A DNA stretch of 64,000 nt from Pseudomonas congelans. Lineage in GTDB: Bacteria > Pseudomonadota > Gammaproteobacteria > Pseudomonadales > Pseudomonadaceae. The translations under genes and the position numbers were made by a program. Shown here piece by piece: positions 48,713-57,372 of this stretch. A model generated the notes under the pieces. The model saw only the letters and a list, made by a program, of their open reading frames with translations, searched no databases and had not been told where the DNA came from. Where the stretch lies: the NCBI RefSeq assembly GCF_900103225.1, contig NZ_FNJH01000002.1, positions 156,125 through 220,124 of the forward strand. Direction: 5' to 3'. The stretch's first letter is position 1. Each line of letters starts with the position of its first letter.

Positions 48713-51562
48713 TCAGTTACGTTCTTGCCTGGGCAAGTAAACCGGGGCCTTGTAGGGGTAAGGTATTTGCTGGGTGTTGGCCTTGGCCGGATCGCCGATC
48801 GAGTCCTTGACCTGAATTGGCAGAACGGGCGTAACTTGCGCCAATTGGCTGGCAGGCATATTGATCCCGGCCCCCACTACCGTGAGCGCGGCCATGGACG
48901 GTATATAGGCACGTCCATTGTGTGGGCCGCGGCCCTCTGACGGGTTGCCGGGCTGGGCTGGACTGCCGGGATTGCTCGGGTTGCCTGGATTGGCCGGGTT
49001 GCCTGGGTCGTTCGGATTGCCTGTATTGCCGATATCAGGAGTTTTTGCGCCCAGGTATTGGTCCACAGGCACGCCCGGTAGAGTAGCGGCCACTGCCAGC
49101 CCCGGTATGCCGCTGCTCGGAAGTGTCGAATCCGTGGCACTCGGATTTGGAGCCGTGGAGCCAACCGGCGTTGAAACCGGAGTCGTCCCTCCCGGCAGGG
49201 TGTTCACCGGCGGCGTCGCGCCCGGTACTGTTGTCACCGGAAGCGTTGTATCCGGCACCGTCGTTGCCGGTGACGTCGTGTCTGGCGTTGTACCTGGCAC
49301 AGTCGTGCCTGGCGTTGTACCCGGCGACGTCGATCCTGGCACTGTCGTGCCTGGCGTTGTACCCGGCGACGTCGACCCTGGCACTGTCGTGCCTGGCGTT
49401 GTACCCGGCGACGTCGACCCTGGCACAGTTGTGACGGGCGGTGTGGTGGCAGGTGGTGTGGTGGCAGGCCGTGCCGCGATCAAAAAGTTACCCGGGGCGT
49501 AAGTGATGGTGTAGTTGGCCCGGTTGAACGTTCCTCCGGTGGCATTGCTGGCGTTGATCAGGTAAGGACTGCCGGTCGCGCTGGCGCTCGCCGCGGTGCC
49601 GAGGCTTGTCAGCGTGGCGCTGCCAACGGTCTCGCCATTGACCAGTCCGGAGGAGGTGAACGCCGAACTCGGGATCACCAGCGTATCGCCTTCGGTCTTG
49701 CTGGCGTCGTTGGCCTTGATGGCCAATGGGGCGGGCGTGATGTTCGCCAGGGTAGTACCGGACCCTGGAGTACTGGCAGCAGCCGTCACATAGCTGAACG
49801 GCGCAAACAAGGCATACAGCCCCCTGTCGGCCCCGCCCAGGGAGTAACTGTTGTACGTCACTGTTTTACCGGTGCCCACGTTCGCCGTATCGAAGGTAGC
49901 CGTTCCGCCCTGGGCCACGACGCCAGGCGGGTTCCTGCGCAACGACAATATCGCCGCGTTGTTGCCGTCATAAACCTTGTTGTCAGCCTGCAGGTAAGTC
50001 CACATGAACGGCTTCAGCGTCGCGCCACCGGTCAGGGTGAAGTTGCCGGTGAAATCCGTTGGCACTGTGTAGCTGGTCGGCGCGTAGTAAATATTGACGG
50101 TGGACAGCGTCCCGGTCACCACGGCCTTGGCTGCGAAGCTGACAGTCCCCTGGTCCAGGCCGTCATTGGCGGCCACCAGCAATACGTTGCCGTTGGTCAC
50201 GGTAAGCACTTGGTTGAGCCTGACATCCTTGCCCGCGACCATCGTGACATTGCCACCGTTACCACCGGCTTGCGTCGCGTTGATGGCTGCATTCTGATTG
50301 ACATCACGTACGGCGAGCAGCTTCAGGTTGCCACCAGTCGTGGTGATGGGCGCACTCACCTGGATATCGCGAGCGGCACTCAGGGTCAGGGTGGTCGTAG
50401 CTGTCCACGTCACAGGGTCCTGGACCAGAATATCGCCGTTACCCGCTCCTGCAGGACTGGAAATGAGCACGTCACTGGTAACCAGGTTGTTCGAGAGCGT
50501 GGTGCCGGAGATATTTCCCGTGCTCGATATCACATAGTCCTGGGGGTCGATCAACCAGGTGCCCGTCTTGCCAGCGGGCGCCAAGGTAGTCACTTTCGTG
50601 CCGCTGGCGACATTGACGTGTGCCGCGGAAGTTTCGACAAAACCTCCGGAGCCACCATTGGGCGCGCTGGCATCGAGGGTACCGGCCAGATTCACGGTGC
50701 CGCTCTGCATGTCACCCATCAGCATGATGGTGCCGTTGTGATTTTCCAGGGTCTGGGCCCGAACCACGCCGGTGTTGTTCACGCTGGACGGTAACAGGCT
50801 GTTCGCCGACTGAGCAGTCATCAGCACGCGGCCTCCGTCGGCCTGGATCAGCCCGCCGTTCTGCACCAGAGCATCCACCGCGCCCTTGTTGACCGCCACA
50901 TTGAGCAGTCCGTCACCCGCCACATCCAGGGTGAACGCGTTGCCGGCCGCCAGGGCAACCGTGCCGAGTTGCGCCTGAATCACACCTTGGTTGCTGACAT
51001 TGGCACCAAGCAGCGCCACAGATCCACCTTTGGCGTTAATTGTGCCGTGATTGACCACACTGCCGGCACCGGTGCCCTCGAAATTGTATTGCCCAGCCAT
51101 GAAATCGCTGTCGCTGATGTTGCGCGTGGAGCCCACCAGGCCGCCAACATTGACCGACGCGCCCTGGCCGAAAACGATACCGTTGGGGTTGACCAGAAAT
51201 ACTTTGCCGTTGGCATTCAGGCTACCCAGAATGCTTGAAGGGTCCGCGCCCAGTACCCGGTTGAGGGCCGTGGCGCTGCCATTGGGCTGCACGAAATTGA
51301 CCGACTCGCCGGTTCCGATATTGAAACTCTGCCAGTTGATCGCGGCATTCTGGCTGGACTGGGTAATGGTGGTAGTGCCGCCGCCCGAACCGATGGTGGC
51401 GCTGCCCGCCGAAACAGCCCCGCCAACGGGAAGCGCATAGGCGCCGCCTGAGCTCGCGAACAGGATGGCAGCCGCCAGCAGTTGCAGCGTGAAAGGCAAA
51501 GGACCAAAGGCGACGACGGTGCCGGCCTTGGCATGTCGGCTTGAGAGGGAATGGGTATTCAT
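48713..51562 (-). CDS. Two-partner secretion exoprotein TpsA (filamentous hemagglutinin-like)
   Basis: A 949-aa protein with an extended signal peptide (about residues 1-43) and a TPS domain. The latter shows ITQSSQNAAINWQSFNIGTGESVNF, LGADPSSILGSLNANGKVFLVNPNGIVFG and NISDSDFMAGQYNFEG. The middle is beta-helical, with an MBG-like part (KVYDGNNAAIL, LAIKANDASKTEGD). The C-terminal 250 residues are Thr/Pro/Gly-rich, with three 14-residue repeats. It is exported by the TpsB gene just upstream. Confidence 0.93.
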   Translation of the reverse strand: MNTHSLSSRHAKAGTVVAFGPLPFTLQLLAAAILFASSGGAYALPVGGAVSAGSATIGSGGGTTTITQSSQNAAINWQSFNIGTGESVNFVQPNGSATALNRVLGADPSSILGSLNANGKVFLVNPNGIVFGQGASVNVGGLVGSTRNISDSDFMAGQYNFEGTGAGSVVNHGTINAKGGSVALLGANVSNQGVIQAQLGTVALAAGNAFTLDVAGDGLLNVAVNKGAVDALVQNGGLIQADGGRVLMTAQSANSLLPSSVNNTGVVRAQTLENHNGTIMLMGDMQSGTVNLAGTLDASAPNGGSGGFVETSAAHVNVASGTKVTTLAPAGKTGTWLIDPQDYVISSTGNISGTTLSNNLVTSDVLISSPAGAGNGDILVQDPVTWTATTTLTLSAARDIQVSAPITTTGGNLKLLAVRDVNQNAAINATQAGGNGGNVTMVAGKDVRLNQVLTVTNGNVLLVAANDGLDQGTVSFAAKAVVTGTLSTVNIYYAPTSYTVPTDFTGNFTLTGGATLKPFMWTYLQADNKVYDGNNAAILSLRRNPPGVVAQGGTATFDTANVGTGKTVTYNSYSLGGADRGLYALFAPFSYVTAAASTPGSGTTLANITPAPLAIKANDASKTEGDTLVIPSSAFTSSGLVNGETVGSATLTSLGTAASASATGSPYLINASNATGGTFNRANYTITYAPGNFLIAARPATTPPATTPPVTTVPGSTSPGTTPGTTVPGSTSPGTTPGTTVPGSTSPGTTPGTTVPGTTPDTTSPATTVPDTTLPVTTVPGATPPVNTLPGGTTPVSTPVGSTAPNPSATDSTLPSSGIPGLAVAATLPGVPVDQYLGAKTPDIGNTGNPNDPGNPANPGNPSNPGSPAQPGNPSEGRGPHNGRAYIPSMAALTVVGAGINMPASQLAQVTPVLPIQVKDSIGDPAKANTQQIPYPYKAPVYLPRQERN
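49302..49427. repeat. 42-bp tandem repeat in tpsA (three copies)
   Basis: Copies at 49302-49343, 49344-49385 and 49386-49427 are nearly identical and code for the 14-residue unit SPGTTPGTTVPGST in phase. Copy number could vary between strains by slippage. Confidence 0.88.
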
Positions 51563-51626
51563 GAGGTTTACCTACTTGATTCAGGCATGGCTTACGTGGG
51601 GTTCGCTGCGGTTACCGAGGCTGTGA

Positions 51627-53288
51627 TCAAAAATACTTGACCACCTGGACCCAGAAGCGGCCGTTCGAATCCGGAGCCGAGGTAGCCGTTTCGCCACCCA
51701 GCTTTTGCGCGTAGTAGGTCTTCACGGAATAGTTATTGAAGTCGAACCAGTTGATGCCTACCCCCGCCCCGCTCAGGGTTCGAGTCCGGTCCGAGTTATC
51801 CCAGCGATTTTCATTGAGCGTGACCGTACCGGTATCGACGAAGCTGACCAGTTGCACTTGCCCCATCCCCGAAAAAGGCGGCAGCAGGTATCGGGCTTCC
51901 ACGGTCGCCAGGTAACCTTCGTCACCGAAAGCTTCGCCCTGAGGGTAGGCCCGCACGCCGTCGATGCCGCCCAGATACATCTTTTCCGAGATATCCAGAT
52001 TCTTGGAAGCCACCTGGCCATTGACGGCGCCATACAGCGAGAACGCATCGGTGATGCGCTGCAAGCGCATGGCGCTGAAACCCAGCTTGTCGTAGTGCCC
52101 ATTACTGCGCGCGGTGAGCCCGTCTGCCGAGCGCGCTTCACGGGTTTCGATATCCAGGTTGCCTGTCGACCACGTCAGGGAGCCGGCGGTCAGTCCGCCG
52201 CCGCCGAAGTCATCGCGATGATCCCCACGCAGGGTAGTCATCAGTACCGCGACGTTGCGCTCGACATGCGACGACACCAGGTCGATGCGGTCGTCGAACG
52301 TCTTGTAATCCACGCCCATCTGCACATACAGGTTGGTGCGGCGTGAACGCAGCAGCGGGTAGCTGCCGTAGACACTGGCAATGTCCGCCGTGCCATTACC
52401 GTGCAGCTCGCTGAACTCTCGACCCAGCTTGTAATCCAGTCGGCTGTAGGCAACGCCTGCGGTCGCCTGGCCAAACTGCATCTGGTAGGCGGCGCGGGCA
52501 TAGTCCAGACCGTCGAAACTGGAAAGCGCGCGCATTGAGGCCACGTCGCCCTGCCCGGCCAGATTATTGATATTCAGGGTCCCACCCAGACGGTACTGGC
52601 CTGTGTAGCGATTGCCGCCGTTGTCGGCATCGATGCTGCCGGTTACTTGTTGTCCAGGCGTCACATCGACAATCAGGTCAGCCGCGCCCACCGATGCGCC
52701 GGGCACCAGGGTTGAGCGTACTTCGACGCCGGGCGTGTCCGAGAGCAACAGCAAATCACGTTCCAGGGCACTGGAATGGATGGCGTCGGCGCTGTGCAGA
52801 TCGTCCACCGCGCCATTGGCCAACCGGTCGGAAAGAGAGCTCTGGTTGCGTACCGTTATGGCCCCGTACTGGCCTTCGATGATCGCAATAGTGACGGCAC
52901 CGTTCTTGATTTCCTGGGCCGGCAAGTACGCCTGGGCAACGAAATAGCCCTTCTGGTGATAAAAGTCGGCAATCTTCGCAGCCATGGTCTGCAACTGGCC
53001 CAGGCTCAGTTCCTGGCCCGGCACGAAGCCGGTCAGGCTCAGTAACTGTGCTTCGGAATAAAGACGATGACCCGTCAGATGCAACGCACTGACTTTTAAC
53101 CGGGCGCTGTCGGAAGCGGGAACTGCAGGTGCCTGGGAATGCTCGACACTCATGTGCGGAGGCACTTTTTCCAGTGTGGGAGCAACGGGGATCTGTTGGA
53201 TCTGGCTCCCGGCACTCGGCACAAGCGATGCCGCATATACGCCCTGGCTCAAGGTCAAAACCACGCACGCCACAAACTTCTTCTGCAC
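51627..53288 (-). CDS. TpsB outer membrane transporter (ShlB/FhaC family)
   Basis: A 553-aa Omp85-family transporter. The start is GTG at 53288 with a GAGAG site. A signal peptide (residues 1-19) is followed by a proline-rich linker, a POTRA domain (LKVSALHLTGHRLYSEAQLLSLTGF, VPGQ.LSLGQLQTMAAKI), and a barrel with GGIDGVRAYPQGEAFGDEGYL, the conserved RGY-type motif. It ends in a phenylalanine (VQVVKYF), as outer membrane barrels do. Its partner is the tpsA gene 64 bp downstream. Confidence 0.94.
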   Translation of the reverse strand: MQKKFVACVVLTLSQGVYAASLVPSAGSQIQQIPVAPTLEKVPPHMSVEHSQAPAVPASDSARLKVSALHLTGHRLYSEAQLLSLTGFVPGQELSLGQLQTMAAKIADFYHQKGYFVAQAYLPAQEIKNGAVTIAIIEGQYGAITVRNQSSLSDRLANGAVDDLHSADAIHSSALERDLLLLSDTPGVEVRSTLVPGASVGAADLIVDVTPGQQVTGSIDADNGGNRYTGQYRLGGTLNINNLAGQGDVASMRALSSFDGLDYARAAYQMQFGQATAGVAYSRLDYKLGREFSELHGNGTADIASVYGSYPLLRSRRTNLYVQMGVDYKTFDDRIDLVSSHVERNVAVLMTTLRGDHRDDFGGGGLTAGSLTWSTGNLDIETREARSADGLTARSNGHYDKLGFSAMRLQRITDAFSLYGAVNGQVASKNLDISEKMYLGGIDGVRAYPQGEAFGDEGYLATVEARYLLPPFSGMGQVQLVSFVDTGTVTLNENRWDNSDRTRTLSGAGVGINWFDFNNYSVKTYYAQKLGGETATSAPDSNGRFWVQVVKYF

Positions 53289-53794
53289 AATAATTCTCTC
53301 GGTATTTTTAACTACGGGTCTATCTATTGATACAAGAGTCCTGTGGCGTCACAGGCTCGGTGCTTTCTACATCAACTTTTATGCGCAACCGTAAATTGAC
53401 AGATGCCCTCTAAGCTCATCTAAAAGCGCATCTAAAGGATTGAAGCTTTCAGTAGGTCTGCAACGCTCACACCGACGTTGACCCACAACCATGCTGTTTG
53501 TCTGCGATGAGTTCACCACACACAACTCCGGCTACAGAACGGACCGTAAATTGAGAGTTTTACAAAATGCGCACGCTCAGCGATCAGAAACAAGGGTTCA
53601 AGCCAAGCCACGACGATGGGCGTCGGGGTCGACTCAATCCGGATATTTCCATGCTTGATATAGCGAGTTAGAAACGGCGCCCAAGAAATTCACCTTGGTC
53701 ACCACAGTTTATGCTTACCCTTTCTTTTAGCAAGGATCAAAAAGCCACTATAGGTACTAATACCTATCAAGAAACGGGAAACCGGTTATGACAC
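53289..53794. promoter_or_regulatory. Intergenic region upstream of tpsB with an ATAGGTA/TACCTAT palindrome
   Basis: A 506-bp stretch with no credible gene, AT-richer than the flanks. At about 53751-53768 it carries ATAGGTA-CTAA-TACCTAT, whose half-site TACCTAT fits the NarL-type TACYYMT. It lies right after the response regulator gene and about 460 bp before tpsB. No clear promoter pair was found for tpsB. Confidence 0.45.
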
Positions 53795-54439
53795 TTAAAT
53801 GACGGGACCATGAAATAATAGCGTCCAGCCCATGATGAGTTCGGTAATAGTACTCGCCCCCATTTTCTGCATAACCCGCGCTCGGTGAATATCCACGGTT
53901 TTCTTGCTATTACCCAACTGAGTGGCTATTTCCTGACTGGTCATAGCAGCCAGCATCAGATCCATTACTTCGCGCTCTCGTGACGTCAGGCTTTCCAGCC
54001 GTAGCCGATAATCGTCGACCAGAGCGCGACGGGCGAAAACGGTTTGCGCCTGGAGGGAAATCTTTTCCAGCGTTTTCAGCAACTGATCGCCGTCGAAAGG
54101 TTTCTGCAGAAAACCAATCGCCCCTGCCCGGGTTATATGAATGGCGGACTCGATCGTCGCGTGAGCGGTCATGACAATGACGACCACGTTGAATTTGCGC
54201 CGCACGATCTCATCCAGCAACGCCTCGCCGCGCATTCCAGGCATTACCAGATCGAGCATCACGCAGCCGGCCAGGCCGTCGTAAGCCTGTAAAAAAGCTG
54301 TGCCGCTATTATGGGACTGCACCGGGTAGCCTGCTGGCGTCAGCAGTTGGCACAGCAGGTCGCGGGTGTCTAAGTCATCGTCGACGACATGGACGGTTAC
54401 AGGAGCGCTGGCATTATTGAAGGTGTTCTGCTTGATCAT
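53795..54439 (-). CDS. FixJ-type response regulator
   Basis: The ATG at 54439 (MIKQNTFNNASAPVTVHVVDDD) gives 214 aa. The receiver domain has VVDDDLDTRDLL, the phosphorylated Asp in VMLDLVMPG, and the Lys in QKPFDGDQLL. The output domain is a LuxR-type helix-turn-helix (LTSREREVMDLMLAAMTSQEIATQLGNSKKTVDIHRARVMQKM). This is the FixJ/TodT type. No histidine kinase gene is adjacent. It lies upstream of the tps genes in the same direction. Confidence 0.9.
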   Translation of the reverse strand: MIKQNTFNNASAPVTVHVVDDDLDTRDLLCQLLTPAGYPVQSHNSGTAFLQAYDGLAGCVMLDLVMPGMRGEALLDEIVRRKFNVVVIVMTAHATIESAIHITRAGAIGFLQKPFDGDQLLKTLEKISLQAQTVFARRALVDDYRLRLESLTSREREVMDLMLAAMTSQEIATQLGNSKKTVDIHRARVMQKMGASTITELIMGWTLLFHGPVI

Positions 54440-54918
54440 GTGCACAGCCCAGAAGAGCCAAGCACGGACTCGGACCCATGCCGGTCCTGTCTTGGTGGCC
54501 GGATACTAAACCCAAAGCGAGTCCGAGGTGCAAATAAACATCTATCCATCTGGATGGCGGTCCACCGTTCACCGATTGCAGGCCGACCGGCAGGCGCCAT
54601 TCATGATTTAAAGCCCGATACGGTCAATAGAGTTTGAAAACGGCGCTAGCGTCCGCGCCATGAACTGGATCGAAGTGTTGGTAGTAGAGGAATTTGCCAC
54701 TGCGAAAAGGACAGTAATCACTTCGGCCTGATTCTGGCTCAGCGTGTTTGAAATGCTCTACCGAAAGGGGTTCCAGGTCACCATGTTGCTATGCCTGAGA
54801 CAGGCGGAGCTCGCTGGATCAGGAAAAAAGCTCAAAGCCGCTATCCGACCATGACAATCCGCAAGGCAAAAAAAAACCTGGAAATCCGCATTTTCATGGG
54901 CCTTCCAGATTTTCGAAA
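54440..54918. other. Intergenic region left of the ICE
   Basis: A 479-bp stretch with no convincing gene. Near its right end (about 54868-54914) a minus-strand hairpin CTGGAA...TTCCAG is followed by nine T; it looks like the old terminator of the tRNA-Lys unit that marks the ICE boundary. Confidence 0.5.
54868..54914 (-). terminator. Probable tRNA-Lys terminator
   Basis: On the minus strand TCTGGAA and TTCCAG pair around a loop of about 20 nt and are followed by G and nine T, just 3' of the tRNA-Lys-like sequence. Confidence 0.5.
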
Positions 54919-54993
54919 TGGTGGGTCGTGTGGGATTCGAACCTACGACCAATTGGTTAAAAGCCAATTGGTCGTAACGCTGAGGCAGGACCC
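54919..54993 (-). tRNA. Degenerate tRNA-Lys(TTT)-like sequence, ICE attachment site
   Basis: The 3' half on the minus strand is that of tRNA-Lys: anticodon loop CTTTTAA, T-loop GGTTCGAATCC and acceptor end ACGACCCACCA. The 5' half is shortened and altered. The D-arm is missing bases and the T-stem has an A-C mismatch, so it is unlikely to work as a tRNA. PFGI-1-class elements integrate at the 3' end of tRNA-Lys and leave such a copy at the parA end. The intact tRNA-Lys should lie at the other end, outside the window. Confidence 0.6.
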
Positions 54994-55026
54994 CGCTTGA
55001 GATCGTTCAGTATCCCAAACCGCAGT

Positions 55027-55046
55027 CTCTAATGTCCCCATTAGAG
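55027..55046. promoter_or_regulatory. Inverted repeat just upstream of parA
   Basis: CTCTAAT-GTCCCC-ATTAGAG ends ten bases before the parA start codon. It may be an autoregulatory or regulator-binding site. Confidence 0.5.
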
Positions 55047-55056
55047 GCTTTAAATC

Positions 55057-55917
55057 ATGTACATAACCTCGCTTTTGTCCACCAAAGGTGGTGTCGGTAA
55101 AACCACTTTGGCTGCCAACATCGGCGGCTTCTGCGCCGACGCCGGCTTGAGGGTCCTCCTCATCGACATGGACCCTGTACAGCCTTCACTGTCCTCCTAT
55201 TACCCAATGGCACAGGAAGTCAGCGGCGGCATATTCGACCTCATCGCACATAACCTGACTGATCCAGAGCGAATCATATCGAGGACAAGCATCCCGAACC
55301 TGTCCTTGATCTTGTCGAACGACCCTAACAACCAGTTGATTAGCCTCCTGCTTCAGGCTGCGGATGGTCGTCTGCGATTGGCTTCTCTGCTGAAAGCTTT
55401 CGAGGGTCAGTTCGACCTGATTCTCATTGATACCCAGGGCGCACGAAGCGTCATGTTGGAGATGGTGGTTTTAGCGTCAGATCTTGCTGTATCCCCGTTG
55501 CCACCGAACATGCTCAGCGCCCGCGAGTTTAACCGTGGGACGTTGCAAATGCTTGAAGGACTGCGTCCTTACTCGAGGCTTGGACTGCACGTCCCTCCAA
55601 TCAAGGTTGTAGTCAACTGCCTCGACCAGACCGTTGACGCTCGCGGGATTCATGACGCCATCAGAAAGACCTTCGCGGACAACATGGAAGTCGATGTCCT
55701 CAACAGCACAGTTCCTGCTTCAGTAATTTTCCGCGAGGGATCTACAGCAGGCATGTCGGCACATCGGCTCGAATACAAAAAACCTTCCAATCGACGCGCG
55801 CCTAGCGCGCTACAGGTCATTCGAGAGCTTGTGGTTGAGCTTTTTCCGCAGTGGACCGACCGTTTCGAGGCGATGACTGAATCCGCCGTAGAGGCCCTGG
55901 TAAAAGGGGGTCAATGA
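55057..55917 (+). CDS. ParA family ATPase (Soj-like) of the ICE
   Basis: A 286-aa ParA protein. The deviant Walker A is STKGGVGKTTLAANI (residues 8-22), Walker A' is LLIDMDPVQPS, and Walker B is LILIDTQGA. In PFGI-1/PAPI-1-type elements the soj gene at this end stabilises the excised circle. It starts about 60 bp from the attachment site and is followed one base later by the next gene, forming the replication/partition operon. Confidence 0.92.
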   Translation: MYITSLLSTKGGVGKTTLAANIGGFCADAGLRVLLIDMDPVQPSLSSYYPMAQEVSGGIFDLIAHNLTDPERIISRTSIPNLSLILSNDPNNQLISLLLQAADGRLRLASLLKAFEGQFDLILIDTQGARSVMLEMVVLASDLAVSPLPPNMLSAREFNRGTLQMLEGLRPYSRLGLHVPPIKVVVNCLDQTVDARGIHDAIRKTFADNMEVDVLNSTVPASVIFREGSTAGMSAHRLEYKKPSNRRAPSALQVIRELVVELFPQWTDRFEAMTESAVEALVKGGQ

Positions 55918-55918
55918 G

Positions 55919-56674
55919 ATGGCAAAGACAAATCTCACGGAAGCTTCCGGCATTACTCCTCAGTTGATGCAGAAGCTCAACGAGCAGTACGACTCATCAC
56001 AACTGCGCGCCGCTCAGACCAAGCTTACGAACACGTCACGTGAGCTCCGCAATTTAAGCTCCGGCCATAAGATGGGCCGCGGCTTGATTAGTCGACTGGG
56101 TGATTACTTGAGCGTGGAACAGCGTGAACTGCTCTCACAGGCCGCGCAGTTCCTTGAATCAGTGAACTCTCATGTCGAGCATGCCAAGGAAAAACGTGTA
56201 CGCGACGAGAAAGCGGTTAAACGTCGGCAGGAGGCTCGGAACGCAAGAGCGAAACTACTGATTGCGGCCACATATCCCCTGCCCACTGAGAGCCTGGACC
56301 AGAAACTTGAGCTCCTGAAAACGGCGCTGTTATTCAACCGCATCGGCGCATATGACAGTTTCTACTCCGCAGTCGAGCTTAATAGCGAGATCCGAAGCAC
56401 CTTACTGACGCCGTTCAGCAGACTGATAGGTTGGGGAAGCCTGACCGCTTACCGACTCAGTTGCCTAGACTCGCTTCGTATCCGGCTCGTTGAGGCACTG
56501 ACTAATGACATCTCTTACGACGATGGATCTGAGGTCGAGGATCGGCTAGCCGCTCTGCAGTCAAAAGTCCGTGATGCGAATGCTAAAGCCGCGCTCACAA
56601 CTGAAGAACATGAAACCCTCAGACTCTGGAAAGAGGCTCTGGCAGTTGAGGCAGTACCGGAGGTACGGCCATGA
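55919..56674 (+). CDS. Hypothetical ICE protein (251 aa)
   Basis: A mostly helical, charged protein starting MAKTNLTEASGITPQLMQKLN. Residues 85-120 are strongly basic (AKEKRVRDEKAVKRRQEARN), and another helical part lies at about 205-245. No family is recognised. It starts 1 bp after the parA stop and overlaps the DUF2786 gene (ATGA), so it is part of the partition operon. Confidence 0.7.
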   Translation: MAKTNLTEASGITPQLMQKLNEQYDSSQLRAAQTKLTNTSRELRNLSSGHKMGRGLISRLGDYLSVEQRELLSQAAQFLESVNSHVEHAKEKRVRDEKAVKRRQEARNARAKLLIAATYPLPTESLDQKLELLKTALLFNRIGAYDSFYSAVELNSEIRSTLLTPFSRLIGWGSLTAYRLSCLDSLRIRLVEALTNDISYDDGSEVEDRLAALQSKVRDANAKAALTTEEHETLRLWKEALAVEAVPEVRP

Positions 56675-57372
56675 GCATTGACCGCCGACGGATAATCGAC
56701 AAAGTCATCAAATGCTTCGCACTGGCACGTTCTGCGGGTGCCTCTCCTAATGAAGCGGAGACAGCCCTGCGGCAAGGCCGCAAGCTTATGGAGCAGTACC
56801 AGCTAGAAGAGCTTGAGGTGGACGCCCACCTCGCACGTGAGGCGTCAGTATCTGCCGGCACAAAGCGAGCGCCAGCGAGTTGGCTGCACAGCCTGGCGGG
56901 CACGTGCGCGAGCGCTTTCGACTGCGATTGTTTTGCTTTCCCCTCACGGCCTGGAGACTGGCATTTCAAGTTCGTCGGGTTGGGTGTGTCGCCCGATCTG
57001 GCGTGCTATGCCTATTCCGCGCTTCATCTGCAGCTTGTTTCGGCGCGTCGTCAGCACGTATCGCAGCTCAAACGCTGCAATCCAACCACCAAAAGACGAC
57101 GTGGACGGATTTTTGCCGAAGCATGGATCAATGCAGTGGCCAGCAACGTTTACAAGTTCGCTGGGCGACAAAACGCTGAAACTCAACAAGCGATAAGCGC
57201 TTACCTCAGCCTGCACCACCCTACCTTGGTCGAAAAAGATCTTGAGCCCACCTATGTTAAGGGCCACGACCTGAGATCTCAACATCAGGGCTGGATGCAA
57301 GGTTCTACAGCGGCATTGCACAGAGGCGTCGATCAGCACTCTCCGTCCCCGGCAAGAATCGGGAGGGCTTGA
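56671..57372 (+). CDS. DUF2786 domain protein
   Basis: A 233-aa protein. The N-terminal DUF2786 part is clear: DKVIKCFALARSAGASPNEAETALRQGRKLMEQYQL. The second part (FKFVGLGVSPDLACYAYSALHLQL) resembles the domain that often follows it in phage and ICE proteins. The function is unknown, but it is commonly encoded beside replication genes on mobile elements. The stop overlaps the helicase start (TGATG). Confidence 0.85.
   Translation: MSIDRRRIIDKVIKCFALARSAGASPNEAETALRQGRKLMEQYQLEELEVDAHLAREASVSAGTKRAPASWLHSLAGTCASAFDCDCFAFPSRPGDWHFKFVGLGVSPDLACYAYSALHLQLVSARRQHVSQLKRCNPTTKRRRGRIFAEAWINAVASNVYKFAGRQNAETQQAISAYLSLHHPTLVEKDLEPTYVKGHDLRSQHQGWMQGSTAALHRGVDQHSPSPARIGRA

Noticed and set aside
49200..49440. 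Regular repeats that could suggest a CRISPR array
   Set aside because: The repeats are directly tandem, without unique spacers, and encode an in-frame Thr/Pro/Gly unit of the exoprotein.
54758..55000. Two short frames across the tRNA-Lys-like region (69 codons on either strand)
   Set aside because: They run through the tRNA-derived sequence and have no ribosome binding site; the tRNA/att reading explains the region better.
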